Shown here in pieces: positions 44,552-57,353 of a stretch of 64,000 nt of DNA (positions within the stretch are counted from its first letter, which is position 1; each line of letters starts with the position of its first letter). The position numbers and the translations under genes were made by a program. This DNA is from Nilaparvata lugens (taxonomy: Eukaryota > Arthropoda > Insecta > Hemiptera > Delphacidae): NCBI RefSeq assembly GCF_014356525.2, contig NC_052509.1, forward strand, positions 32,383,352-32,447,351, read 5' to 3'. The notes beneath the pieces are model-generated. The model ran no database searches, was not told where the DNA came from, and was given only the letters and a program-made list of their open reading frames with translations.

Positions 44552-44620
44552 CACACATTCTATGAATTCGATTATTAGAAGAAAAGCTTGTTGGAGTTGT
44601 CACTTCTATCACTGTAAACA
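44552..44620. repeat. 69-bp direct repeat, right copy
   Basis: Second copy of 41182-41250 (differences T to C and C to A), directly after the truncated RT coding sequence. Confidence 0.9.
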
Positions 44621-45285
44621 TAAAATGAAAAATAAAAAACTATTTCTCTTTACGAATTCAACTGACTTGGGAATGTTCCTTATTGAATTGGCAAGTAGTT
44701 TTAGAATGGGTTCGTACGTCTTGCAAGTGACTCCTGCATGTATGCATAGAATACAACAAATATCATCAAGCAAAACTCAGATCTACTGATTGGTCTTCAA
44801 CTTATGGCATTCAGAACTCCAGATTGAAACTTCATACTCTTATATTTTTGTTTTTCCATGTAATGTCAATTGTAGGAATAATTCTACATTGATTTGTCAC
44901 TGTTCTCTTTTGAATGACTATTCATTAATTTGTAACTTTACTCTTTTGAATAATTATGATTGACCAAAGTTGATCTTGATTCTCTAATATAGCATTTTCT
45001 TCTAATATGAAATGTAAAGGGTTGTGTGGCAGCGAGTCCTAAGGCCTGCCGCAAAGTAGACCCACGCTTATCCACGAAAAGCAACCCACACCGTGGGATG
45101 TTTTGTAAACCATTGCTATCGAATCATTCATAATCATTCAGCTGGCAAGTGGAATCATATGATTATGGGCATACAAGGAGGGTCCACTAAGTCCATAAAT
45201 GTGAATTTTTCAGGAAATCAATTTCTAATATTAACATCAATAATAATTTCCTTATAGTGATTTTTCACAAAATAGTTTCGTGCGA
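44621..45285. other. No gene recognised; possible short repeat
   Basis: AT-rich DNA. 45010-45110 (GCCGCAAAGTAGACCCACGC...ACACCGTGGGATG) is GC-richer and reads like a dispersed repeat, though no second copy is in the window. The 99-codon frame at 44490 is out of frame with the RT and continues through the repeat, so I do not call it. Confidence 0.45.
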
Positions 45286-45475
45286 GGAGCTTGGTTGTCG
45301 GGTTCGGTGACAAAAACCAAGCTCCTTGCACGCTAGCGTCAACTAGTCTCCCCGACAGTAAAGCTCCTCTCTCAGGAGCTCAGTTGACGCCGTCAGTAAA
45401 TCCCCTCGAATGTTTTAAAAGGAGCTTTACTGTCGGGGAGACTAGTTGTCGGGGAGACTAGTTGGCGCGTTCCCC
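45286..45475. repeat. Palindromic repeat with perfect 28-bp arms
   Basis: Small hairpin: GGAGCTTGGTT (45286-45296) pairs with AACCAAGCTCC (45315-45325). Large hairpin: 45340-45367 (CAACTAGTCTCCCCGACAGT onward) is the exact reverse complement of 45421-45448, around a 53-bp loop holding GAGCTCAGTTGACGCCGTCA. An extra GTCGGGGAGACTAGTTG follows. Related units at 38595-38680 and 40875-41110. Confidence 0.9.
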
Positions 45476-48400
45476 TTTCAAGTACTGCACTATGAGAGGT
45501 GAATGAATCTGTTTAGTAGTGAGATTCATGAGAAGGTAGAATACTGAATTGGTTCTGAGGCTCAACTAGAGATCATCCTATTCATTTTTCCATCGCTAAC
45601 ACTCTATCAATATTATTCAATGTGTAAAGTTTTAGGAATGAAAACATTACATTATTCATGGTATCTTACTCAAAATTGAGTACCATGGAATTCTATCCAA
45701 TTTACTGTAGAATTTTAAGGTTTTGAAGTCATTTTTAATAAATGTTAGTCATTGTCACACTTGTTAGTTTTACTCAGTTATTTTCAACAATCAATAGAAA
45801 CCTATTTCGTTGATGTTTATGATTTTAAATCATATACATTATCACACTTGCATTTTTTACCATAGTATTCCTTAAAAACGAAGGTTAACAAATCTCAATT
45901 CATTAAATACTTTATACTTTTATCTGTCAGTTTGAAAAAAATTGGAAAGAATGAATCCTTATTGGCAGAAGAAAAATAAATGTTTGTGTAGAATAGCTTG
46001 ATCACAGATAGATTGACCACTGTCAAAGTTTCACTGCTTTTTCTTTTATTGTGCCTAAAACCATATTATTAATTTCCTCGTATATCATTAATGTCGGTAC
46101 TTAATATTGTTCTGTTGAATATAGACTACTCTCCCAATACTCATACATATAGGCCTACGATATCCGAAGATTTCTGGTCAAGACTTCAATTCCATGAATT
46201 GATATACATGAATTTATAAAGATTGAATATATGAATGATGAATGATTGACCAATTCCTATATGAATATAAAAAGTAATTCGCTGATACAATCAGTAGAAA
46301 CTTGATTTATTTCAGCATTCATAATATCAGAATCTTATAAATTCTCATGCGATAGAGAAACACTATGAACATTTGAGTTGTTCTTACTTGAACAATGAAA
46401 CGATTTAAACTTTGAACAGTCAATTGATGTCACCAGTCATGATATTCACAGTCATAAAATGAACTCGTCTAGTTTTGGAAGCTTATGTATTATATTGGGA
46501 CCTATTTCAGAAGACTCCTTATAGTGTCTCATCAGATATGAAGTGAAGTTGGGATACCCTTGAGACGCTTCTCTTGAAGAAACTCTTGAGCCGCTCTGTA
46601 AATCATTGTACAAATACAGTACAATACGAGAAACGAATACATATACAATAGCAACCCGTACAATTGCATTGTGGGAACGACGTACATTGACCAGAGATAC
46701 CAATTATTGTGACGAGATGCTCTTTAACTAGATTGTTATGTAAGTGGTCGTTATATGAGAACGCCCCTGCTTTAGCTCCAGCTCTGCAGACAGAAGTTTG
46801 TGTGTAATTGCAGTAGTTGTTTGGAGTCCGGCTTTAGTTAGAGTAATTTCAACAACTGAAATTGAGGCACTGGACGCCATATTGGTCCAACCAAAGCTCT
46901 GTATTGACTTTTCTTATTACTGCAGATGTTATAACTATTCTCCAACTCAACATATTCCCATCAAGGCTGCAGTTTAGTGAAGTGTCCAATAAAAGCTGGA
47001 CTATACTCTGAATCGTAGACTGTAGACACTGGATAATAATCAACTGAAGTCATAATTGTTTGCATAGTGATAATATTGGTAGTGGGTTCAAAGTTATAGA
47101 TTAAATTTGTACTACAGATTTACAAAATAATATGGTAGACTTTCTACAGCTTTCCTTATTATAAAATTTATTTGTTTATTCTGATGATTAACTTTTTGGA
47201 CCGCATTCCTAAACGATTTTCATAACATAATTAGCCCTGCAAGCTTTAGAAACAAATCAAAATCATTAACCATCGTCCAGAAAAAAACCCAATAGTTGTG
47301 ATTGATTTGTTCTTGTTGTTCTGGCTCGCTCTGATGCCCCACACTCATACATAGATAAATATGATTATTTGGATATTAGGAATAACCAAATGAGTTTATT
47401 AATTATATTGATTTGACGGATATTAAAAATCAGAACTACAATATAAATTGCATGCACCAATGTATATAGTGACTGGACTATTAAATTAGAAAGAAATTCT
47501 GTTTTAGTGTACCGTACCACACAGTCCCAAAAGTTAGCACTACCATCGTTCAAAATTCTTGCTCCATTATCAAACGTGACTTACCATTGTATATTTTCTA
47601 CTGAATTGTCTGTTTCAATACTAAAACAAAACTTTCAATTCGGATTAAGTTGAAATCAAACATTACATTATGTGCTCTGTTGCACATAAGTCTGTTGAAT
47701 TCTAATCATAATTACATGCAAGAAAACCATTAAGAGAAACCTTCTTTTCAAAGAAGCCTTCTCTGATCAGTTCTCGTGGCATTTAATCATCATTAGAATT
47801 TAACAAGCTTTTGTGCAATAGAGCCAAACTAGATTGAAGTGTACAGATGGTAAACCTACCATCTCTTTAAATGATGTATCACCTCCAATACTTAACTGTG
47901 ACCAAAGTTACAATCTGTTACTTTTGCTGAATGGACAGTTTCAATATTCTATAGTGAGATTCACGTTATAATTAGTACCTGATTAGCATCGATTTCCTAT
48001 CCTTGTCTGTCATTACACAAAGCAAATAGATCTATCCTTTTTACCTAAGCACCATTAACTCTATTCTATTGAAAAATGATTAATGTATCATGATACCATG
48101 ATTGAACTGATAATTGATTGATGGAACAGTAGTTTCAAATGTTTCTGGAAAAGAAACAATTGACTCTCACTAATCAAATATTGATTACTGACTGATTAAC
48201 TAGAGCAGGCTCCTGAGAGCTTCTACAGCAGAAATCTGTTGCACTTCCAAAGGTTCACTTATACTGGTTTCAACGACATCCGACAAGGTACGAGCTTGGA
48301 TCACACTATTGTTTGTCAGTAGAAGGCTGACTGAACTCACAGGCTAAAATGAATTGGACGTCCAGCAACCGAGTGTTGACTACAATATTGTAAATACTCG

Positions 48401-50689
48401 TAATATAGCCACTGGTTTACTAATAACATAGTTTCCAAATGAGTTTAGTATTTTCTCCTGTGAACATCTTAAAGTGATTTATTGTAGTGTTCTATTCCTC
48501 AATTCACTGAAAACTTTACACTCAAAAATATCCAAAGTTGGAAACTTGATTGATTGGTTTTCAAATGAATGTGAAGATAAACAACTGTGAATTGATACTT
48601 GAATTCCATGGATTTTGAATATTTTGTAGATGAAACCTCCAGCAATGAGCTTCAAAACCCGATCCGATAGTTTGTAACCAACCTGGTGTTCATGAATAGA
48701 ATACATATCATTACTTTGATGATCCCTTTTTTGTTTGGGCTGAGATGAGTGGAATAAATGAGATGTGTGTATATCCTATCATGATCCATCTCTTTTTTGC
48801 TTCGGAATATGTAGGCTTTTGTTGACTAGAGAGGATCACCACAGGAGAAGCACATCCACCTTCGCTCACATAAACCCAGAATTTTCTGTGATCTATGAGG
48901 GCGATAGGGGAGGTCAGGTTCTTCTGTATGTGATTTATATTATGATAAATTAAGCTTGATTGGCAAGCTGAAGAACCTGAAAGATAACTTATAATATAAC
49001 GATTCCAAGCAAGAAATTGAAATTTAGAACGACTGATTTTTAACAATAATTGGAATTTTAATAATAAATCAACACTTAAGAAGATTATGCAAACAAACAG
49101 AATCAAATTTATGATACTATTGATCATTTATTTGGAATAATGACATAGAGTCTTTCTTATCAATACTATTAGCAATTATTTCTGCATGAGAAGTATTTGA
49201 GTTCATGTGATGATTTTTGAACGATCTTCACAATTATTAATCGTTTTTTGATCAATAGTCGAGATATTTGATAATGCACTATTGATTTAGGCCTTTTCGC
49301 GCACTATTATGTCACTTGTGCCTGATCAGCACTTAATAATATATTATTCAGGCGTACGTATGGTGATCGTCCTGTGAGGCTGCTGCTGGACATCATAATA
49401 TGGAATTGTAGGCAATACACTCTCAGTAGAACGTTCAAAAAAATAGGAACTTCAGTTTAAAATTCAAATAATAATAATTAGGAACTTTACATTGTGCTAT
49501 ATAAATTACATTTGATTAAATAGGGAGAATTGGCTGCAGGTCTCCTTTATTCTTGAGATTATCACTATCAAGTCTTCTATTCAGTCCTTCTTCAGGGAGA
49601 AGAATTTCCACAGCCTAAATAATAAATTGATAATGGGCTAAATAGCCAAATAATGCCAAGTTCGGCAATGTATAACAAAATATAAAAATAGGCAGTAAAA
49701 CTGCACATGCAAGAAGGGAGAGGAATAAGCAATGTTTTTAGTATAATATTATATTTTTTATAAATAATAAATTTCAAATTAATTCGACTGACTGTTGCTT
49801 GGCGGGAGAAAAAAAACACAAACACCCAACCACGTTGACAAAAAATAAGAAATATTTAATCAAGGCCTTGAAATCACACCAATTTTGTTTGAATTGTCCT
49901 TATCAGTAATGAGCTACAAGCATGTAGACTAGATAGCATATGTGACGCAAGTGTCAATAATTCACATTTAGTTATATTGAGTAACAATGAAGACAATGTT
50001 GTAGGATAAAGAGCAATCTTATGGCCAAATTTAATTGAATTCAGGTACTTTTATTAGATAATACAAATGGTTTTTGGTCTTACTTACATTATTTCCAATT
50101 TGTTTTTATTTTCATGATCGTTTCTTCAACTAGCCTTAAATTTTAGGTTAGTTGGAGAGATGACAGTCAGCTGTTCCAGAAAATAACAAAATATTGTTGA
50201 GACGTCAGACAAGGCAAGTGAGCGTGAGCTATTGAAATCCTCAAAATGATTGTCGAAGGCAGAGGAGCCAGAAACTCTACTCAAATAGAACCATTCCGTC
50301 ACAATCTGACTTGATTTTTTTGGTCTTATGTCATTATTTTCCATGTAACTGACATCACCCAATCAGACAAATATGGCTTTTGATCTGCTTCTTTCAAAAT
50401 ATACTTTTTTATTGTAAAAATTGCTGTATTTTTCGCTTCTATTAATGGATAGGCGTTTCTATAGAGTTTTCCACGTTCGCTCAGCTTTTCTCTAAAACTG
50501 ATGAACAGAGAACAGTTAAATTTGGCTCTTAGGTTCAACTCATAACTTGAAATATCGCGTTGAAATTTCTCCCAAATCACGCGAAAGGTGAGATCAAAAC
50601 CTTCCCCTGAGTAGACATAAGGATGGTGAAGTGAGCCAGCCGGCTAGTTTGATAAACATTGAGCTTGATATTTGTCTTGCTTCGTATAT
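45476..50689. other. Long unique AT-rich stretch, no gene recognised
   Basis: About 5 kb without transposon motifs or convincing exons. Frames of 60-138 codons (for example 48711-49127 minus, 46452-46703 minus) have no family resemblance. Local points: a 10-bp inverted repeat TCAGGTTCTT/AAGAACCTGA at about 48914-48923 and 48971-48980, and a more balanced patch at 46740-46850. It may be intron or intergenic DNA of a long host gene. Confidence 0.5.
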
Positions 50690-50960
50690 TTTGTTGAGTT
50701 GAAAAGCGTCGTGTCATTAGTAGTGAACGACTGACAGGCGAGTCCAATCTGAAACGATGCAGTGAGGCAGCCGCGTTAGTGGATCGTTAATTTTCGTCAA
50801 ACGTTGGAGCGTTTTGTGCGTTCACACCAACCAGGCCGCGCAGTTGACGCTGCTAAATTCGTTTTGTAATTGAAGAATACTCAGCAAGCAGTTGAACAAA
50901 TCGAAGCCTTCTCGGAGAAGCGGCATCTCAAACAAGCACAGCCCTACAAGAGTTCTGAGT
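50690..50960. other. CpG-bearing complex island, candidate regulatory DNA
   Basis: Contains AAAGCGTCGTGTCATT, GCAGCCGCGTTAGTGGATCG, TTCGTCAAACGTTGGAGCG and GGCCGCGCAGTTGACGC, with far more CpG than the flanks. No long motif-bearing frame. Could be a promoter, enhancer or non-coding exon. Confidence 0.3.
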
Positions 50961-51640
50961 CTTGTTTTGAAAGAGATAGTGCAAGAGAGAGAGAGAAAGT
51001 CAGATATAGATGGATTGAGAGAGTTTGGTTGAGATAGAGTGGAGAGAGCGAGTGAGGAAAACAATAAAAGATGGAGATAAAATAAAAGAGGGGAGAAAAT
51101 AAGATGGAGAAGAGACAGGAATAAAAGAGAAAAATATAAAGGATGTCGAAAACAGACGAATGGAAATATCGAAAGAGAGACTAAGGGAAACAGATAGTTG
51201 GAAAAAAGTTGAAGGGGAGGTAAGGACTTGAATAAAAAATAAGTATCACAATAATTCCAAGCATTGGCTCCCAGAGAGAATATGAAAGGGAGATGAAAAG
51301 TGAGAAAGAGAGTAGAGGTAAATATCGAGTGAAGGGTGTACATAAATAGAGAACCAAAGGTTGAGATAGTCAAATGGTTGGAATTGGAGTGAATAGTGAG
51401 GGACATATCAAAAGTTCAGGAACATCCAATGATGGTTAATGAAGAGAATGAGAGAGAAAGAAGAAGATTAAAAAATGAAATAGGAAAATGACTAATATAG
51501 ACGAGTAGAGAGAAAAAGAAAATACAATATTGGAGGAGAGACTGATGATTGGAAGTAGGGTGGAGAAGAGGATAAGGAGCCTTACAAGTCTTGACTTCAA
51601 ATGAAAATGAAATTTTGAGAGAGAATGTTCGAGATAGAGA
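50961..51640. other. Purine-rich tract
   Basis: Plus strand dominated by GAGAGA, GGAGA and GAAAGA strings for ~680 bp. The minus-strand frames (194, 99 and 71 codons) translate to serine/leucine/phenylalanine-rich low complexity and are not genes. Confidence 0.8.
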
Positions 51641-51806
51641 GAGAGTTTCACACTCGAGGCGACGAGATCTGGAGCCGCGTACGGCTTCCTTCTTGCGAGA
51701 AATATTGCGTTCCATTAAAACGGCTCGCGACAGAAGCCGCCGTTTGTGTTTGCGCCGTTTGATAGACGCAAATGGAATTGCTTTTGCCGTGTCGACAATG
51801 CGTTCT

Positions 51807-51841
<35 letters not shown>

Positions 51842-51900
51842 GAAGCAGCAGATCCTCAAGAACTTCTATCACCTTCGGCTGCCGGCTAATCAAGTCGACA
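51641..51900 (+). other. GC-balanced island with CAG repeat
   Basis: CpG-bearing sequence (GAGCCGCGTACGGC, AACGGCTCGCGACAGAAGCC, GTTTGCGCCGTTTGATAG) followed by an imperfect (CAG)n at 51807-51852. An open plus frame (51591-52013) reads a glutamine run there (Q10, then KQKQQ) between arginine-rich and unremarkable segments. This could be an exon with a polyQ tract, but no splice sites or domain are evident, and the minus strand is also open as poly-leucine. Exon or regulatory element, undecided. Confidence 0.3.
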
Positions 51901-54900
51901 TTACACTGCTGAACTGTATCACCTTCCTATCACCTGTATCACCTGGCACGAATAAATACAACCTTAACAGTGCTCGCGTTCCCATTCCAGATATTTTAAG
52001 GCTTCCACAATAGATACCTTCATTGTGTAGTTGCAAATGAACAGGGAACGTGATAGAAGTCGTCATATTTTTCCGACGGTCTTTTCTTTTGTGCAATGAT
52101 GTTGGTACAAGTTTCACAGATCTGACTGGGGAATTGAAGAATTCTGGGTTGATGTTATATGGATTCAATGCTTTTTGATGTTCCATCATTTTGTTGGTTG
52201 TTTAGTTTGCTCTCTTGAGCTCAGAATTCGAAGTTTCACGGTGAATCATCCAATTCTTGTAGTACAACATAATGTTGTGTTATAGCAAATCAATTCAGCT
52301 CCATATCATCTTCAATCCTTCAGCTCATACTTTGTAGAACTTACTGGATGAATCGGTTTTATGAATTGGGTGAATTGAACCGCGTGAGTTCTGCTCCACA
52401 TGAAAATTGAATCCAATCTATAATCTGAATTGTGGAGTTTTCTTATACGTCAATTGAGCAGTTTTCCAGTCTATTGGTGAGAATTCTAATGAAGACCTTC
52501 TAGATCATTCATTGTACCAATCCATGATCTTCTACCTATTTTCACCTGAGACCCAAACCCTCGTTTTCATCAATAATTGATTGAATCATGGAAAAATTTC
52601 ATATTTCATCATCTATGTAGGCAATCTTAGTTTTTCTTCAGTGAAATTCATGACGCGGAGTTGGTCGAGCACAGTGCTGCAATATGTATAAAGTCGAGTC
52701 ACAGTTTAATCTTTTCCGTACGACAAACTCAAAATGCATAGCCAAGCCGGCCGTGGCTTGTGGTGCGACTTCAAAATAGACGCGGACGCGGGGATTTGAA
52801 AAAGACGTTGACTTTCACTCTGGCAGCATCCTACCCTCTCGCCACTTCCCTCTTTCACCCTCTCATTCCCTTCCTCCTACATGCTTTACAACTTTCCACT
52901 CTTTCACAACTTCGCTTTATAACTTCCTTTTACGAGGTTACTTTAGTGGGGCCAGCCTTGTTATGGTGGCTTAGCCCCATGGCCCTGCAATGCCTTGTGC
53001 CCTAACACGGTGAATGGCCCAACTTTCACGACTTTTTTATAATTACTTTGTTCTTTTCACTCCTTCTTCGATAAATTACAACCTTATCAACTTCGGTTCT
53101 AACTGAGTTGAGTGGATTGCTTTCGGCCACTTCTGGATAAGTAGGCCTATCCGATGCTTATAAATGTTAATTTAAGAACAATAATTCTACAGAAAAGGTC
53201 AACCGATGACTTCATACTCCCACACTCATTTACTCTCCTTCCCTCAACCAATTTCCATATTGAAGAAACTAGATGAAATACGATAGATCAGAAACTTCCA
53301 TTTATATTCATAGAACATTTAAACTGACCTCTGTATCAATCAAACTTCAACCTCCTCCATAATGAACCAACTAATTCCTCTACTCTTTTCTCTTTTGAGT
53401 TTATTAATATCACTCACCTCACACTTCCATATTACTCTTTGAATACTCCTCTTATATCTCACTTACCCCTCACTTGAATCACATCCCCTGATATCTTTAC
53501 GCTATCATTTCTACACTTCCATAAACCTCAACCACATCCTCTTCACAAAACGCATTCAGTCATGTGACAAAAACTGCAGCCACGTAATTGGAACAATAAA
53601 CTTTGAAACAAGGAGAGCTGTTGAGTAGGATTTGAGCAGGACAACCCTTGGACAGCGCTTATGAGCTGGAGAGACCAGGCTCCACGATAAAAATCTGAAG
53701 TAAGATAAATCTCAACTGGGCCCTGGCTATTTGTCAATGTCATTCACCGTCGGATGGGGTCACCGAGAGAGAGAATTCGATCATGGAGGGTGGAAAAGGG
53801 TTACAGAGGGTGGAATTGGGGTAAAACGGGGTGAAAACCCAGCACCTGTCTTGGGGGAAAGACGGTAGACCAGTATCGTCTCCGGGTGACGCTACCATGC
53901 CACCACGAATATTAATCTAGCTGATGTCGTCTGAGAGTGTCACACCGCCTGTTTTCTGATTGGTGGGCCACTCTCTCTGTCTCATCATCTATCTACCCAT
54001 CACTCTCCAACTTCCTCCAACACTCCTCTGTGGGTTTAGGGGTCGGATTTGGAATTCTCAAGATACATGGGTCATGACGAATTTATTCGTGATGAATACC
54101 GACCATAGAACTGGAGAATGTCGCTTTGGTAGATCCTTCCTTCCACTTGCTGCAAATTTGTGCACTGGTATTCGAATTGGGCTACAACAATGTAGCATCC
54201 GTTAGAACAAGATTGCATTGAGTTGGGGTTTCTAGAATTGTTCAAATCACACTACATTGAGCAAGCTTTCAATATTGAATAGTTAAATAGTTATAATTTC
54301 AACTATTATAATAGTTCCTATTCTTAGCTATCAGAATAGTTCTATTCTAGATAGTTCTATACTTACTTAGTTAAATTTGAGTAGTTCTCTTTATAATAAT
54401 AATTTTGAAAAAATCAAACTTGCATGAGATATTAAGTTGTAGCTGTAACTTCAGTGTGATCACCTTCAATCGGAAGTAAATTATAATTCACCAGTATTTA
54501 TAATCTATTTATCATTACAAATAAATATACTGTATTTACCTTCAAATTGAAAACAACGTTTCTCAGGTAATATGGAATAGCTGATTTCATCTTTCCTGTA
54601 CCCCACCTTTTGGATTTTTCTCCATGGAAGAAAATACATGTGCACTTGTTTCATTCTCTTCCATAAAATTCTGATCAGTTGTTGCTGCTTAGCTTGGGAA
54701 AGGACAGTCTACTGTTCACCCTATCTGTATTAGTTTGACTAATGCTATGGAGTATAGTTTCCATGAAAAAACTCATTCTCATATCCATTTTCGAAACTGT
54801 TTCAAATTTAAAATTTAAATAATCATTAACCGTCTGATTCACTGATCAAAGGTAATTGAATGGAAAATTGAATTAGAATATAAGAAATTATATTTCTTAA

Positions 54901-57255
54901 TTAAGCTCACGAACGGACTCATGTCTTGTGAGCTTTACATTCTCTTGTACTTTGATTTTTTGTATTTATACATTGAACATGTCAATTTGATTATTTTTGT
55001 AATATTGTACAAGGAATGAATAAATTAGAAAAAAAGAAGCTGAAAACAAATGAGAGAAGCTTGACAACGAATTCTATGCAAATACAAATGCACCAAATGC
55101 AAATTTGTACAAACTTAAAAAAACTTGGCATATTACAATAATTAATCCACAAGCTCTAATCAACTAATTGGGAATCTGAACCTATCAAATTCACGAGAAT
55201 CGATTGGTGCTCTCATATTGTCGGATAAATCCAATCAGTCTATTTCTGCCGTGGAACTGAGTATGGTAATTGATTTGAATTCTTATAAAAAATGAATCTG
55301 TATTTAAATAACAGATTGCCCACTTTGTGTTTGGAGAATCCAAATTATTTCATATTAGTTCTGATTTTTTAGGAAGTTCATTCAATATAAATATCAATAA
55401 ACGCATTTAATTTCGCCAGAAATCAGTTTACATCAAATTACAGAACAATTCCAATGCATCCCATTTCATTAGAGTCTATTTAACCAATATTATCATTTCA
55501 CATTTTGATAAACTCCCAAACCAATCTGAAGTTCAATGAAAACAAAATTATTATTGACGAATCAATTTAATACAATCTCATAGCAAATGCCTTCATTCAT
55601 TTGAAAGTTTCTTGATAATAATGAAACTGAATTATCCAGAATCAGAAGCAAACTCACAAAATAAACGCCAATACTAACGATTACGCCAATGCATATACTA
55701 ATATTATTTCACTGAATTTTATTGGTATTGGGGAATGAAGGAGAGTTTACTGTTCTCTGCTATAAAGATTCAACAGGACAGTCTTCATTCAATATTTTTC
55801 GTTTTCATGATTTGTTTGGTTTTTTCGGCTTCGATATAGTTTTTTCAAAAATTTGTTCCAATGAAAATTCATAATTTATTCTATGTTTGTTCTCCTGTGA
55901 GAATCAAAGTACTGATTACTTAGCTGATGTAAAACCCCAAACAAAAACTACTTTTTGTATTGCAAAAATCATAACAATTGACATGAGATTATTCGACATT
56001 GATGATTTGACATTTCTTGTCATGACATGACTGATGAGGCAAAATAATACAAGACTTTCTGGGAGAATTCCTGTATTTTGAAAAGATTCAACAAGATTGT
56101 TGTTAACCGGCTATATCCAGTTAACACATGAATCAATCAATGGATATTTATTAACTTAATTATTTTGGTACTTGAATATTATCAGAATTTTTAAAACCTC
56201 CCATGAACATTTACAATCGAAAGTATTTCAGAGTCACGATCAGTGAGTACAGAATATATTACATTCTATACTCACTGGTCACGATAGACTCTGTATGAGT
56301 TGAAACTCTCATAATAGCAACTTTGAAAAAAAACTTGATCGGTACACGGAAATCTGTCCGATGAGCTTGCAGAATTCAAGAGTAGAATGATTCCAATCGA
56401 AGCATACACCTGCACTCTACATGTAATTTGAGTGTGTAGTGAAAATCGGGTGAGTCCCCTGTACCTCCCAGAACAAGCAACCCATTCACCCCCTAACCCA
56501 ACAATCCCCTCAGCCAATGTTCCATTACAAGCACGCGTTTGTTTTTTTGGCGCGTGTTTTTCGCAACTACCATCCATCGTGTCTTTGATGGAACGCTACT
56601 AACACAAGCCGTCTATAATTAAGCGCACCTTTAATGGCTTTTCAAAGTTTGAAAACATATATTACTTGTCCGCACAGGTTCGTTTGTTTCCGTCGCTTTC
56701 TCTCCGGTAAACATTGCCAGTTCATTCATTAACAGAGCTTGATTTGTTATCTGACAGCGTTTTTCTACTGTTGTCATCGTCTTTCACATGCGAGGAGCCA
56801 TCATTTGCTGCAAACGCCAAACGAAAACATGTAGCGACCAGATTGAAGGTGCGGATACAATGAGTGATGGGTTTACAGTATTCTTCATTGAGAGGGGTAT
56901 GGAAATCTTGATTTATGGAGAATTGGATGTATAATCGGATACACATCCCCAATAGAATGATCATGAAAATCTGTAGAAGATCAGTGAATGGATGTTTACT
57001 CGAATACACGTCCTCAATAATATTCATAGAATAATCATGAAATGTATCTTGTTATTATTCACCAATCAAGCCAATTATATGCAATTTCATGATAATGAGT
57101 GATACTACTGCATTCACAAATAGTCGTAGATGGTTTATAAGAATAATATAATCACTAATTTATCATTTATTATCAAGAGGGATTAAGTATTGAGTTCATT
57201 GTTTATTTATAGCTTTTCATAAGCGTTTAGTAATATTAGCTTTTCAGTAACATAC
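51901..57255. other. Long unique stretch, no gene recognised
   Basis: Mostly AT-rich. More complex patches: 52640-52830 (GACGCGGAGTTGGTCGAGC; AAGCCGGCCGTGGCTTG), a pyrimidine-rich run at 52830-52920, a GC-balanced block at 53570-53960 (GGGTGACGCTACCATGCCAC near 53880) and 56490-56820 (AAGCACGCGTTTG, GGCGCGTGTTTTTCGC, ATAATTAAGCGCACC). I see no exon with a recognisable domain. Confidence 0.5.
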
Positions 57256-57289
57256 TGTGATTCTTTCAGGTACGATCCAAACTGACAGA

Positions 57290-57298
57290 AAGAAAGAG

Positions 57299-57352
<54 letters not shown>
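57290..57352. repeat. (GA)n microsatellite
   Basis: AGAGAG dinucleotide repeat, about 60 bp, with two GC interruptions near its ends. Frames across it read Arg-Glu or Ser-Leu repeats and are not genes. Confidence 0.95.

Positions 57353-57353
<1 letters not shown>

Noticed and set aside
44490..44789. 99-codon frame over the LINE 3' truncation
   Set aside because: Out of frame with the FADD motif and continues through the 69-bp repeat into unrelated DNA.
50822..51406. 194-codon minus-strand frame
   Set aside because: Leu/Ser/Phe/Pro low-complexity translation of a purine-rich tract; no domain, start context or splice sites.
51648..51893. Minus-strand frame with poly-leucine
   Set aside because: Antisense reading of the CAG repeat; no supporting signal.
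53820..53925. tRNA-like look of GGGTGACGCTACCATGCCACCAC
   Set aside because: No acceptable A/B box pair or cloverleaf on either strand.
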